A DNA stretch of 64,000 nucleotides from Rhizorhabdus dicambivorans (GCF_002355275.1 NZ_CP023449.1:434001-498000); one strand, 5' to 3'; positions 54,167 through 62,541 are shown, counted from the first letter of the stretch. The notes: a model not told the origin generated them from the letters alone. A program made the numbers and translations.

Positions 54167-54424
54167 ATGAACCCGTTCGAAATGGTGGTGCTGATCGTCG
54201 CGATCACCGCGATCGCGAGCATCTTCCGCGCCAAATATGGCGTCGTCCGCCGCAACAAGGGCGAGGATTATGTCCGCCCGCAGGACGATGCCGAGAACCA
54301 GCGGCTCCGAGAGGAACTGCGCACGCTCAAGGAGCGGGTCGCGGTGCTCGAGCGGATCGCCACCGAGAATGACCGCGGCCTGTCGCTCGATCGCGAGATC
54401 GAGGCGCTTCGCAACCGCGATTGA
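54167..54424 (+). CDS. PspB-like small membrane/coiled-coil protein 2
   Basis: 85 residues: membrane segment (about 4-19, FEMVVLIVAITAIASIF), then YGVVRRNKGEDYVRPQDDAE and a helix LREELRTLKERVAVLERIATENDRG. The block ERVAVLERI is shared with protein 1. It starts 22 bases after gene 1, so same operon. No family name assigned; the PspB-like layout is the evidence. Confidence 0.72.
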   Translation: MNPFEMVVLIVAITAIASIFRAKYGVVRRNKGEDYVRPQDDAENQRLREELRTLKERVAVLERIATENDRGLSLDREIEALRNRD

Positions 54425-54441
54425 AACGAGGGAACAGGACG

Positions 54442-54687
54442 ATGACCGATCCCACCACTTTGTTGACGATGAGCGGCGCCGCGCTGATCGGGCTGTGCGT
54501 GCTCGCCTGGGCCGCGCTGAGCGGCTGGCGCGGCTGGCTGGAGCTCGAACGGATGAAGTTCGAACGCCGTGGCGGCGCCCCGGTCGAGCCGGCCGCATCG
54601 CCGTCGCCGGCCGCGCGCATCGAACTCGCCGACCTGAAGGAGCGGGTCCGCAAGCTGGAGGCGATCGCCGCCGGCGTGGATCTCTGA
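54442..54687 (+). CDS. PspB-like small membrane/coiled-coil protein 3
   Basis: 81 residues: membrane segment (about 8-25, TMSGAALIGLCVLAWAALSGW), then ELERMKFERRGG, a Pro/Ala linker and a short helix LADLKERVRKLEAIAAG. It resembles proteins 1 and 2 and PspB at reduced length. The ATG at 54442 follows GGGAACAGGA. It starts 17 bases after gene 2 and is last in the set. Function unknown. Confidence 0.7.
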   Translation: MTDPTTLLTMSGAALIGLCVLAWAALSGWRGWLELERMKFERRGGAPVEPAASPSPAARIELADLKERVRKLEAIAAGVDL

Positions 54688-54789
54688 TCGCCGAAACCGC
54701 CGTTCGCGCCCGCCCCCGCCGGGCGGCCGGGCCCCGATCATGAGGGGCTTTGGGTTGCGATGCCTCCTTCCGCGCCTTATGGCGGCGCG

Positions 54790-55407
54790 ATGACAGTCTA
54801 TTTGCATCAGGAAGACCTGCCCGAGGGCGCGCTCGGCCCGGGCCCGGTCGCGGTCGATACCGAGACGATGGGGCTGATCACCCCGCGCGACCGGCTCTGC
54901 CTCGTCCAGATCTCGGACGGCGGCGGCGACGAACATCTCGTCCGCTTCATGCCGGGCAGCGACTATGCCTGCCCGAATCTGCGCGCGGTGCTGGCCGATC
55001 CGAACCGTCTGAAGCTCTATCATTTCGCGCGCTTCGACCTTGCCGCGATCAAGCATTATATCGGGGTGAACGCCGCCCCGGTCTATTGCACCAAGACCGC
55101 GTCGCGGCTGATCCGCACCTATACCGATCGTCACGGCCTGAAGGAGCTGGTCCGCGAGCTGCTCGGCCAGGAGGTGTCGAAGCAGCAGCAGTCGTCCGAC
55201 TGGGGCGCCGCCGACCTGAGCGAGGCGCAAAAGGAATATGCCGCCTCCGACGTGCGCTACCTGCACGCGATGCGCGCCATCCTCGACGAGCGGCTGGCCC
55301 GCGAGGGGCGCACTGCTCTGGCCCAGGCCTGTTTCGACTTCCTCCCCGCCCGTGCCGAGCTCGACCTCGCCGGCTGGCCGGAGATCGACATCTTCGCGCA
55401 TGTGTGA
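54790..55407 (+). CDS. rnd: RNase D-like 3'-5' exonuclease
   Basis: 205 residues with only the DEDD exonuclease domain: DTE motif at 23-25 (AVDTETMGL), a middle Asp block (FARFDLAAIKHY) and the final YAASDVRYLH of the DEDDy type. The HRDC domains of E. coli RNase D (375 residues) are missing; short forms are usual in sphingomonads. It probably trims stable RNAs. The start ATG giving MTVYLHQEDLP was chosen over one 10 codons upstream. First gene before lptC. Confidence 0.85.
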   Translation: MTVYLHQEDLPEGALGPGPVAVDTETMGLITPRDRLCLVQISDGGGDEHLVRFMPGSDYACPNLRAVLADPNRLKLYHFARFDLAAIKHYIGVNAAPVYCTKTASRLIRTYTDRHGLKELVRELLGQEVSKQQQSSDWGAADLSEAQKEYAASDVRYLHAMRAILDERLAREGRTALAQACFDFLPARAELDLAGWPEIDIFAHV

Positions 55408-55426
55408 TGCATGACCCACTTGCGTC

Positions 55427-55446
55427 ATTCCCGCGAAAGCGGGAAT
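55427..55446. repeat. Short ATTCCCGC/GCGGGAAT hairpin
   Basis: Perfect 8-bp stem with GAAA loop between rnd and lptC, preceded by GTC and followed by CCATGGACGCGGG. It looks like a single arm of the GTCATCCC repeat family and may slow or stop transcription into lptC. Confidence 0.7.
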
Positions 55447-55476
55447 CCATGGACGCGGGTATGTAGAGGTTCCTGA

Positions 55477-56145
55477 ATGTCCGAACTCGCCGATCGCGCG
55501 CGCAGCCAACGCCAGCTCTGGGCCGCGAGCGGCAGCAGCCATGACCGGGTCATCGCGATCCTGCGGATCGTGCTGCCGGCGGCGATCGGTGTGCTCGTCG
55601 TGCTGCTCGCGCTGGCGCCGCTGACGGTCGGGCGCGACATCAGCTTCGTGCTCTCCAAGGACCGGGTCGAGGTGGCGCGCGAACGGATGCGGGTCAGTAC
55701 CGCCACCTATCGCGGCCAGGATTCGAAGGGCCAGCCCTTCCAGCTCACCGCCGGATCGGCGGTCCAGGTCAGCTCGCGCGATCCGGTTGTGCGGCTCCAG
55801 ACCCTCGCCGCGGAGATCCAGCTGCCCGAGGGGCCGGCGAAGATCGTCGCCGGCCATGGCCGCTACGACATGGACAGCGAGAAGGTGGCGATCGACGGCC
55901 CGGTACGCTTCCGATCGGCCGACGGCTACAATATCGAGACCCGCGACGTCGGCATCGACCTCAAGACCCGCCAGGTGGCCAGCCAGGGTCCGGTCGACGG
56001 GCGGATGAACATCGGCCGCTTCTCGGGCGATCGCTTCACGGCCGATCTCAACAGCCGGGTGGTGGTGCTGGAGGGCCGTGCCCGCTTGCATATCGATCAG
56101 CGGCAGGCCAGAGCGGCACCGAAGCAGAGTCGGAGGATCGGTTGA
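55477..56145 (+). CDS. lptC: LPS export ABC transporter component LptC
   Basis: Bitopic inner-membrane protein of 222 residues. One membrane segment near 25-48 (RIVLPAAIGVLVVLLALAPL) is followed by a periplasmic LptC beta-jellyroll (ITLSK-like stretch, QLTAGSAVQVSS, VRFRSADGYNIETRDVGIDLKTR). It connects LptB2FG to LptA in LPS transport. Its stop overlaps the lptA ATG (TGATG). Confidence 0.92.
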   Translation: MSELADRARSQRQLWAASGSSHDRVIAILRIVLPAAIGVLVVLLALAPLTVGRDISFVLSKDRVEVARERMRVSTATYRGQDSKGQPFQLTAGSAVQVSSRDPVVRLQTLAAEIQLPEGPAKIVAGHGRYDMDSEKVAIDGPVRFRSADGYNIETRDVGIDLKTRQVASQGPVDGRMNIGRFSGDRFTADLNSRVVVLEGRARLHIDQRQARAAPKQSRRIG

Positions 56146-56669
56146 TGAGGCGTGTTCGGCTGGCGGCGTTGATGCTGGCTGTGGCCATGACCGGCGCCAT
56201 CGGCCCGGTGGCGGCGCAGACCGTGAATTCGCTGAAAAACCATGATTCGAACGCCCCGGTGGATTTCGCCGCCGACCGGATCGAGCTGCAGGACCGCGCC
56301 GACCGCGCGGTGCTGACCGGCAATGTCGACGTGACCCAGGGCGACATGCGGCTGCGCGCGGCGCGGGTCACCATCGCCTATTCGGGCGGCGGCCAGACCC
56401 AGGTCAACCGGATGGACGCCTCGGGCGGGGTGGTGCTGACCACCGCGACCGAGACGGCGCGCTCCTCCTACGCCATCTATGATCTGCGCACCCGGCTCGT
56501 CACGATGATCGGCAATGTCGTGATCAGCCGCGCCGGCAAGGGCGAAACCCGTGGCAACCGGCTGGTGCTCAACATGAACAGCGGCCAGGCCAGCCTCAAC
56601 GGCGGCGGCACCGGCGGCCGCGTGACCGGTCGCTTCACGCCCCCGCCGCGCCCGGCGGGCAAGAACTGA
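56145..56669 (+). CDS. lptA: LPS transport periplasmic bridge protein LptA
   Basis: 174 residues: a signal peptide (RRVRLAALMLAVAMTGAIGPVAAQ) and an OstA/LptA beta-jellyroll (PVDFAADRIELQDRADRAVLTGNVDVTQGDMRLRAARVTI, here summarised) that forms part of the periplasmic LPS bridge. The tail is GGRVTGRFTPPPRPAGKN. The ATG at 56145 overlaps the lptC stop; a TTG one codon upstream is less likely since GGAGGA stands 7 bases before the ATG. Confidence 0.92.
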   Translation: MRRVRLAALMLAVAMTGAIGPVAAQTVNSLKNHDSNAPVDFAADRIELQDRADRAVLTGNVDVTQGDMRLRAARVTIAYSGGGQTQVNRMDASGGVVLTTATETARSSYAIYDLRTRLVTMIGNVVISRAGKGETRGNRLVLNMNSGQASLNGGGTGGRVTGRFTPPPRPAGKN

Positions 56670-56677
56670 CTCCAGCG

Positions 56678-56766
56678 CGCCGCCCCGGCGGAGGCCGGGG
56701 CCGTAACCGGTTCCTGTGATAGCGGGATGGCAAACTCTCGCGGCCCCGGCCTCCGCCGGGGCGGCG
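56678..56766. repeat. CGCCGCCCCGGCGGAGG inverted repeat, copy 2
   Basis: Perfect 26-base arms (56678-56703 and 56741-56766) around a 37-base centre, between lptA and lptB. It matches the element at 37733-37818. The mRNA from lptA to lptB would fold into a long GC stem here, so lptB may need its own promoter in the following 130 bases. Confidence 0.93.
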
Positions 56767-56895
56767 GCTGGCACAGCGTCTCATTTAAGCAACTTGCCGT
56801 CTTCGAAATCGGCATGCACGAAGCTTGCCAGTTTTCATCGGGCGCGGGCTTCGCTAAATCCTTCCATCAAGAACACGCCCTCGGGACGACCACGC

Positions 56896-57672
56896 ATGAA
56901 CGATACCGCCACGATCGAACGCCCGGCCGGCCCTGACGGGACCGGGGTGGTGCGCGGGCTTTCGGTCGTCTCGATCGCCAAGACCTACGACAAGCGGCAG
57001 GTGCTGACCGACATCTCGCTCGATGTCGCGCGCGGCGAGGTGGTCGGGCTGCTCGGCCCCAATGGCGCGGGCAAGACGACCTGCTTCTATTCGGTGATGG
57101 GCCTGGTTCGCCCCGATGCGGGCCGCATCCTGCTCGACGGCGACGACATCACCACCCTGCCGATGTACCGCCGCGCGATCCTCGGCCTCGGCTATCTGCC
57201 GCAGGAAACCTCGATCTTCCGCGGCCTCACCGTTGCGCAGAACATCTCGGCGGTGCTCGAACTGATCGAGCCCGACAAGGCGGTGCGCGCCGAGCGGCTC
57301 GACGGGCTGCTGGCCGAATTCCACCTGACCCATCTGCGCGATTCGGCAGCGATGGCGCTGTCGGGCGGCGAGCGGCGGCGCTGCGAGATTGCCCGCGCAC
57401 TGGCCGCCGATCCGTCGATCATGCTGCTCGACGAGCCCTTCGCCGGCATCGATCCGATCTCCATCGCCGACATCCGCGAGCTGGTGCGCGATCTCAAGAG
57501 CCGCGACATCGGCGTGCTGATCACCGACCATAATGTCCGCGAGACGCTCGATATCGTCGATCGCGCCTGCATCATCTATGATGGCAAGGTGCTGTTCCAG
57601 GGCAGCCCGGCGGCGCTAGTCGCCGATCCCAATGTGCGCCGCCTCTACCTGGGCGAGGGCTTCTCGCTCTGA
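56896..57672 (+). CDS. lptB: LPS export ABC transporter ATPase LptB
   Basis: ABC ATPase of 258 residues driving LPS extraction. Walker A GPNGAGKT at 54-61, Q-loop region YLPQETSIFRGLTV, signature LSGGERRR and Walker B IMLLDEPFAGIDP are all intact. The N-terminus has about 20 extra residues compared with E. coli LptB. The start was chosen at the ATG giving MNDTATIERPAG. The order lptC-lptA-lptB-rpoN is the common proteobacterial one. Confidence 0.95.
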   Translation: MNDTATIERPAGPDGTGVVRGLSVVSIAKTYDKRQVLTDISLDVARGEVVGLLGPNGAGKTTCFYSVMGLVRPDAGRILLDGDDITTLPMYRRAILGLGYLPQETSIFRGLTVAQNISAVLELIEPDKAVRAERLDGLLAEFHLTHLRDSAAMALSGGERRRCEIARALAADPSIMLLDEPFAGIDPISIADIRELVRDLKSRDIGVLITDHNVRETLDIVDRACIIYDGKVLFQGSPAALVADPNVRRLYLGEGFSL

Positions 57673-57727
57673 CGATGGCGCAGCAAGCCACATCGGGATC
57701 ACACGCACCGCATCGGCACGCTATTGC

Positions 57728-57817
57728 CGTCATGCTGAACTTGTTTCAGCATCCACCCATCATCCTGACGGTCCACGCCCGTGGCACGGTGGATGCTGAA
57801 ACAAGTTCAGCATGACG
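57728..57817. repeat. Perfect 30-base inverted repeat upstream of rpoN
   Basis: Arms 57728-57757 and 57788-57817, beginning CGTCATGCTGAACTTG, are perfect reverse complements around a 30-base centre. Each arm also contains the mini-palindrome GCTGAAC-TTGTTTCAGC. It lies 40 bases before the rpoN ATG and could form a hairpin in a read-through mRNA. Confidence 0.93.
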
Positions 57818-57857
57818 ATGTGGGTTGATCAGCGGCGCCAGGGCAACAGGTAGCGCC

Positions 57858-59393
57858 ATGGCATTAGGCCCCCGCCTCGATCTTCGGCAAAGCCAGTCGC
57901 TGGTGATGACGCCGCAGCTCCAGCAGGCGATCAAGCTGCTGGCGCTCTCCAATCTCGAGGTCGAGGCGTTCATCGCCGAGGAGATCGAGAAGAACCCGCT
58001 GCTCGACGGCGGCGGGGAAGCGGCCGAGCGCGAGCCCGGCGACACGCCCGACGAAGGCCATGACGACGATGGTTTCTCGGCCGATGGCTTCGGCGGCGAT
58101 GACGAGGAGTGGGACGGCCCCACCGCCGACCGGCTGATCGAGGCCGGCGACGCGGCGGCCGATGCGCCGCTCGACGCCGATTACGATGCCGAGACCTTCC
58201 ACCATGACAGCGCGGCCGACAGCGCGCGGGGCCCGGAAGGGCCCGGGCTGGACGGCGTGGGAAGTGGCGGCGGATCGGAGGAACGGCCCGATCTGGACGA
58301 ATATGCGACCGCCACCCTCTCGCTCCACGATCATCTCACCGCACAGGCGGGCGAGCTGCTGTCGGGCCATGAAATGGCGATCGCCGCCCGGATCATCGAC
58401 CTGATCGACGAGGCCGGCTATTTCGAGGGCCAGACCCTGGAGATCGCCCAGTTACTCGATGTGCCGCTGTTCCATGTGGAACGCATCCTGTCGGTCATCC
58501 AGACGCTCGATCCCAGCGGGGTGGGCGCCCGCACCCTCGCCGAATGCATCGCGATCCAGGCGCGGGAGGCGGACCGCTACGATCCGGCGATGGCGAAGCT
58601 GATCGACAATCTCGACCTGCTCGCGCGCGGCGCCATCCCCCAGCTGCGCCGCCTGTGCGGTGTCGACGAGGAGGACATGGCGGACATGATCCGCGAGCTG
58701 CGCGATTATGATCCGAAGCCCGGCCTGCGCTTCGGCGGCGAGCCGGCGGCGCCCGTCACCCCCGACATCTTCGTCCACCGCACCGCCAATGGCTGGGCGG
58801 TCGAGCTGAACAACGCCACCCTGCCGCGGCTGATCGTCAACCGCAGCTATTATAGCGAATTGTCGAGCGGGCCGCAGGACAAGGGCAGCAAGGCCTGGCT
58901 GAGCGAATGCCTCGCCTCGGCCAACTGGCTGGTCAAGGCGCTCGACCAGCGCGCGCGGACGATCGTCAAGGTGGCGCGCGAGATCGTCAAGCAGCAGGAG
59001 GCCTTCTTCCTTCACGGGGTCGAGCATCTCCGCCCGCTCACCCTGAAAGCGGTGGCCGATGCGATCGGCATGCACGAATCGACGATCAGCCGGGTCACGT
59101 CGAACAAATATCTGATGTGCGAGCGCGGCCTGCACGAGCTCAAATATTTCTTCACCAGCGGCGTCGCGGCGGCCGATGGCGGCGACGCGGTCTCGGCCGA
59201 GGCGGTCAAGAGCCAGATCGCCAAGCTGATCGCCGCCGAGGGCGACGATATCCTCTCCGACGACAAGCTGGTCGAGCTGCTCAAGGAGAAGGGCTTCGAT
59301 CTGGCGCGGCGGACGGTCGCCAAATATCGCGAGGCGATCGGCCTGGGGTCCTCGGTGCAGCGCCGCCGGCAGCGCGCGATGAAGGCGGCTTAG
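57858..59393 (+). CDS. rpoN: RNA polymerase sigma-54 factor
   Basis: 511 residues. Region I (LGPRLDLRQSQSLVMTPQLQQAIKLLALSN) contacts activators; region II is long and acidic (DDDGFSADGFGGDDEEWD); then come core-binding and DNA-binding parts with HESTISRVTSNKYL and the RpoN box ARRTVAKYRE at 483-492. The psp promoter and PspF are in the window. The start ATG giving MALGPRLDLRQ was chosen over an upstream ATG. Confidence 0.96.
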   Translation: MALGPRLDLRQSQSLVMTPQLQQAIKLLALSNLEVEAFIAEEIEKNPLLDGGGEAAEREPGDTPDEGHDDDGFSADGFGGDDEEWDGPTADRLIEAGDAAADAPLDADYDAETFHHDSAADSARGPEGPGLDGVGSGGGSEERPDLDEYATATLSLHDHLTAQAGELLSGHEMAIAARIIDLIDEAGYFEGQTLEIAQLLDVPLFHVERILSVIQTLDPSGVGARTLAECIAIQAREADRYDPAMAKLIDNLDLLARGAIPQLRRLCGVDEEDMADMIRELRDYDPKPGLRFGGEPAAPVTPDIFVHRTANGWAVELNNATLPRLIVNRSYYSELSSGPQDKGSKAWLSECLASANWLVKALDQRARTIVKVAREIVKQQEAFFLHGVEHLRPLTLKAVADAIGMHESTISRVTSNKYLMCERGLHELKYFFTSGVAAADGGDAVSAEAVKSQIAKLIAAEGDDILSDDKLVELLKEKGFDLARRTVAKYREAIGLGSSVQRRRQRAMKAA

Positions 59394-59536
59394 CGGTCCA
59401 GCGCGGCCTTTACCTTGCCGAGATCGACGACGACATGATGGGTCTGCGGCGCCGGATCGGCCGCGCGCCCGCTCGGCAGCGCCATGATCGGTCCCGCCAC
59501 CAGCAACGCCGCCCCGATCGCCCAATAGAGTTTCAT
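59390..59536 (-). CDS. Small secreted peptide-like protein
   Basis: 48 residues with a likely signal peptide (KLYWAIGAALLVAGPIMALPSGRA) and a short mature tail (DPAPQTHHVVVDLGKVKAALDR). GGGAA stands about 8 bases before the ATG. Its last codons overlap the rpoN stop in convergent orientation. Not recognised; it may be a chance frame, but the signal peptide and ribosome binding site argue for a gene. Confidence 0.42.
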   Translation of the reverse strand: MKLYWAIGAALLVAGPIMALPSGRAADPAPQTHHVVVDLGKVKAALDR

Positions 59537-59810
59537 CGTGATGTTCCCTGCGTAACGATGGGGCTGCAACGCATGGCGGGGCGGAAGGTTCGCCCCGTGC
59601 CGCCTCCATCGACCCGGTGGGATCATGGCCGCCCTTTTCCTTGCCTTTTCCGCCGTCCGCGCGTAGAGGCGCGCTCGTCTTGCAGACAAAACAGCATTGG
59701 GCGCGTCCACGGACGCACGCTGGCCGGCGAGGTTTCGCCCGCCGGCGCGTTTTGCGTTTTGCACCTGGAAGACGGGATTTTCGGCGCTTCGGCGCACCTG
59801 GAGTGAACGC

Positions 59811-61253
59811 ATGTTCGAGAGTCTGAGCGAAAGGCTGGGAGGGGTCTTCGACCGCCTGCGTGGCCGTGGCGCGCTGAACGAATCGGACGTGCGCGAGGCG
59901 ATGCGCGAAGTCCGCATCGCGCTGCTCGAGGCCGATGTCGCGCTGCCCGTCGTCCGCACCTTCGTCGAGAAGGTCACCGAGCAGGCTGTCGGCCAGAATG
60001 TCCTGCGCTCGGTCACGCCGGGCCAGCAGGTCGTCAAGATCGTCCATGACGCGCTGGTCGACACGCTCGGCGCCGAGGCGTCGGACCTCGAGCTGGAGGT
60101 CACGCCGCCCGCGATCGTGATGATGGTCGGCCTGCAGGGCTCGGGCAAGACCACCACCACCGCCAAGATCGCCAAGCGCCTGACCGAGAAGGGTCGCAAG
60201 AAGGTCATGATGGCGTCGCTCGACGTCAATCGCCCGGCCGCGCAGGAACAGCTCGCCACCCTCGGCGCCCAGGCCTCGGTCGCGACCCTGCCGATCGTCC
60301 CCGGCCAGCAGCCGGTCGACATCGCCCGGCGCGCGCTCCAGGCCGCGAAGCTGCAGGGCTTCGACGTGCTGATGCTCGACACCGCCGGCCGTCTCCATGT
60401 CGATCAGGCGTTGATGGACGAGATGAAGGCGGTCGCCTCGGTTTCCGAGCCCGATGAGATCCTGCTTGTCGTCGACGCGCTGACCGGCCAGGACGCGGTC
60501 AACGTCGCCAAGAGCTTCTCCGAACAGGTGGCGCTGAGCGGCGTGGTGCTGACCCGGATGGACGGCGACGCGCGCGGCGGTGCCGCCCTGTCGATGCGCG
60601 CCGTCACCGGCAAGCCGATCAAGTTCGTCGGCACCGGCGAGAAGCTGGACGGGATCGAGCTGTTCCAGCCGAGCCGGGTCGCCGGCCGCATCCTCGGCAT
60701 GGGCGACGTCGTCAGCCTCGTCGAGAAGGCCGCCGAGACGATCAAGGTCGAGGAGGCCGAGGCGCTTGCCGCGCGCATGGCCAAGGGTCTGTTCGACATG
60801 AACGACCTCAGGAACCAGCTGAACCAGATGAAGCGGATGGGCGGCCTGTCGGGCCTTGCCTCGATGCTGCCCGGCATCAAGCAGGTGAAGCAGGCGATGG
60901 CGTCCGGCGCCGCCGACGACAAGGTGCTGGTGCGCATGGACGCGATCATCGGGTCAATGACGCCCAAGGAGCGCGGCAAGCCCGAGCTTATCAACGCCAA
61001 GCGCAAGATCCGGATCGCCAAGGGCTCCGGCACCACGGTGCAGGACGTCAACAAGCTCCTGAAGATGCATCAGGAGATGGGCACCGTGATGAAGAAGATG
61101 AAAAAGATGGGCGGGCTCAAGGGCCTCGCCGGCCTGCTCGGCGGCGGCGGCGGTGGCCTGCCCCCGATGCCGGGCGGAAGCGGGCTTCCGGGCCTCCCCT
61201 CCAACCCGCAGGGGCTGCCCCCCGGCTTCCAGAATTTCCTGAAGAAACGCTGA
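59811..61253 (+). CDS. ffh: Signal recognition particle protein Ffh
   Basis: SRP GTPase of 480 residues. N domain, then the P-loop GLQGSGKTT at 107-115, DTAGRLHVD, TRMDGDARGGAALS, and a methionine-rich M domain (about 300-440) that binds signal peptides and 4.5S RNA. The C-terminus is Gly/Pro-rich (LGGGGGGLPPMPGGSG), longer than in E. coli. It precedes rpsP by 36 bases, as in many Proteobacteria. The 274 bases upstream hold GC-rich palindromes but no gene. Confidence 0.97.
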   Translation: MFESLSERLGGVFDRLRGRGALNESDVREAMREVRIALLEADVALPVVRTFVEKVTEQAVGQNVLRSVTPGQQVVKIVHDALVDTLGAEASDLELEVTPPAIVMMVGLQGSGKTTTTAKIAKRLTEKGRKKVMMASLDVNRPAAQEQLATLGAQASVATLPIVPGQQPVDIARRALQAAKLQGFDVLMLDTAGRLHVDQALMDEMKAVASVSEPDEILLVVDALTGQDAVNVAKSFSEQVALSGVVLTRMDGDARGGAALSMRAVTGKPIKFVGTGEKLDGIELFQPSRVAGRILGMGDVVSLVEKAAETIKVEEAEALAARMAKGLFDMNDLRNQLNQMKRMGGLSGLASMLPGIKQVKQAMASGAADDKVLVRMDAIIGSMTPKERGKPELINAKRKIRIAKGSGTTVQDVNKLLKMHQEMGTVMKKMKKMGGLKGLAGLLGGGGGGLPPMPGGSGLPGLPSNPQGLPPGFQNFLKKR

Positions 61254-61289
61254 TTTTATACCGATCCGAATACCCAGAAAGGAATTACC

Positions 61290-61784
61290 ATGTCCGTTGC
61301 AATCCGTCTCGCCCGTGGCGGCGCCAAGAAGCGTCCTTATTATCGCATCGTCGTCGCCAATTCGCGCAGCCCGCGCGATGGCGCCTTCATCGAGAAGATC
61401 GGTGCCTATAACCCGCTGCTCGCCAAGGACGATCCCAAGCGCGTCGTGCTCGATACCGAGCGCGCCAAGCACTGGCTGTCGGTGGGCGCGCAGCCGACCG
61501 ACCGCGTCGCCCGCTTCCTCGACGCCGCCGGCGTCCAGGAGCGCGCCGCCCGCAACAACCCGAAGAAGGCCGAGCCGGGCGAGAAGGCCAAGGAGCGCGC
61601 CGAGGAGCGTCAGGCCAAGATCGACGCCGCCAACGAGGCTGCCGCCGAGGCCGCTGCCGCCCCGGCACCCGCCGAGGAGGAAGTGACCGCCGAGGCCCCG
61701 GCCGAGGAAGCCGCCGCCGAGGCGCCCGCCGAGGAAGCCGCTGCCGAGGAAGCTCCGGCCGCCGAGGAAGAAGCCCAGGGCTGA
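61290..61784 (+). CDS. rpsP: 30S ribosomal protein S16 with acidic Ala/Glu-rich tail
   Basis: Core S16 of about 82 residues ([31 protein letters not shown] to [11 protein letters not shown]) followed by an 80-residue Ala/Glu/Pro-rich acidic extension ([19 protein letters not shown] type). E. coli S16 has only 82 residues. Long tails are common in Alphaproteobacteria; they are presumably disordered. First gene of the rpsP-rimM-trmD operon. AAGGAATTACC precedes the ATG. Confidence 0.96.
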   Translation: MSVAIRLARGGAKKRPYYRIVVANSRSPRDGAFIEKIGAYNPLLAKDDPKRVVLDTERAKHWLSVGAQPTDRVARFLDAAGVQERAARNNPKKAEPGEKAKERAEERQAKIDAANEAAAEAAAAPAPAEEEVTAEAPAEEAAAEAPAEEAAAEEAPAAEEEAQG

Positions 61785-61792
61785 GCCCCGGC

Positions 61793-62266
61793 ATGACCGA
61801 TAATCGCACCGTCACGCTGGCCGTCATCATCGGCGCGCATGGCGTGACGGGCGAGGTCCGCCTGAAATTGTTCAGCGAGGACCTGAAGCCCTATCCGTCG
61901 CTCCAGGGCGGCGGACGGACCTTCACCCTCAAGACGATCCGCCCCGGCTCGAACGGGGCGGTTGCCCGTTTCGCCGAGATCGCCGACCGCAACGCCGCCG
62001 AGGCGCTGCGCGGCACCGAGCTAACCGTGCCGCGTTCGGCGCTGCCGCCGCTCGAAGAGGGCGAATATTATCATATCGACCTGATCGGCCTGCCCTGCCT
62101 GGTCGGTGCCGATGCGATCGGCCGGGCCGTGCTGGTCGAGGATTTCGGCGCGGGCGACGTGCTCGAGATCGAGAAGCCCGACGGCAAGCGCTTCATGGTC
62201 CCCATCGCCAAGGCGGTGACGATCGAGCCTGACCGGCTGCTGATCGATCCGGAGTTCGTCGAATGA
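61793..62266 (+). CDS. rimM: 16S rRNA processing protein RimM
   Basis: 157 residues: N-terminal RimM domain (VTLAVIIGAHGVTGEVRLKLFSED) and C-terminal PRC-barrel (YYHIDLIGLPCLV, RFMVPIAKAVTIEPDRLLIDPEF). It assists 30S head assembly together with S19. Starts 8 bases after rpsP; the stop overlaps the next ATG (ATGA). Confidence 0.95.
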   Translation: MTDNRTVTLAVIIGAHGVTGEVRLKLFSEDLKPYPSLQGGGRTFTLKTIRPGSNGAVARFAEIADRNAAEALRGTELTVPRSALPPLEEGEYYHIDLIGLPCLVGADAIGRAVLVEDFGAGDVLEIEKPDGKRFMVPIAKAVTIEPDRLLIDPEFVE

Positions 62267-62541
62267 ATGCCGCCGCCATCTTCCTGCTGATCGGCTCCAT
62301 CTATCTGGTGATCGTCGCCTATGGTGTCGTCCGCACGATGAAGAAGGGCCTGCCCCCGCGCGCCCGCCTCGCTTCGGCGGCGGCGCAGGTTGTCGTGCCG
62401 CCGGTCGCCCTGTTCGCGGCGCTGCTGACGACCGGGGATGCCTTCGCGATCGGCGGCTGGGGCGTGATGCTCGGCATGCTGCTGGTTGCGGGCACCCTGC
62501 TCGCCATCTGCACCGACATGATCGCGCGGCGGCTGTTGTAA
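62263..62541 (+). CDS. Small membrane protein between rimM and vapBC
   Basis: 92 residues with three hydrophobic segments (about 4-22, 42-60, 66-85) and a basic loop (RTMKKGLPPRAR). Not recognised. The 4-base overlap with rimM says it is translated with the ribosomal operon. The ATG four bases later is out of frame. Confidence 0.7.
   Translation: MNAAAIFLLIGSIYLVIVAYGVVRTMKKGLPPRARLASAAAQVVVPPVALFAALLTTGDAFAIGGWGVMLGMLLVAGTLLAICTDMIARRLL

Noticed and set aside
58452-60398. Minus-strand 648-codon frame over rpoN and ffh
   Set aside because: Antisense to two certain genes; only its small internal frame at 59390-59536 has a signal peptide and ribosome site, and that was kept with low confidence.
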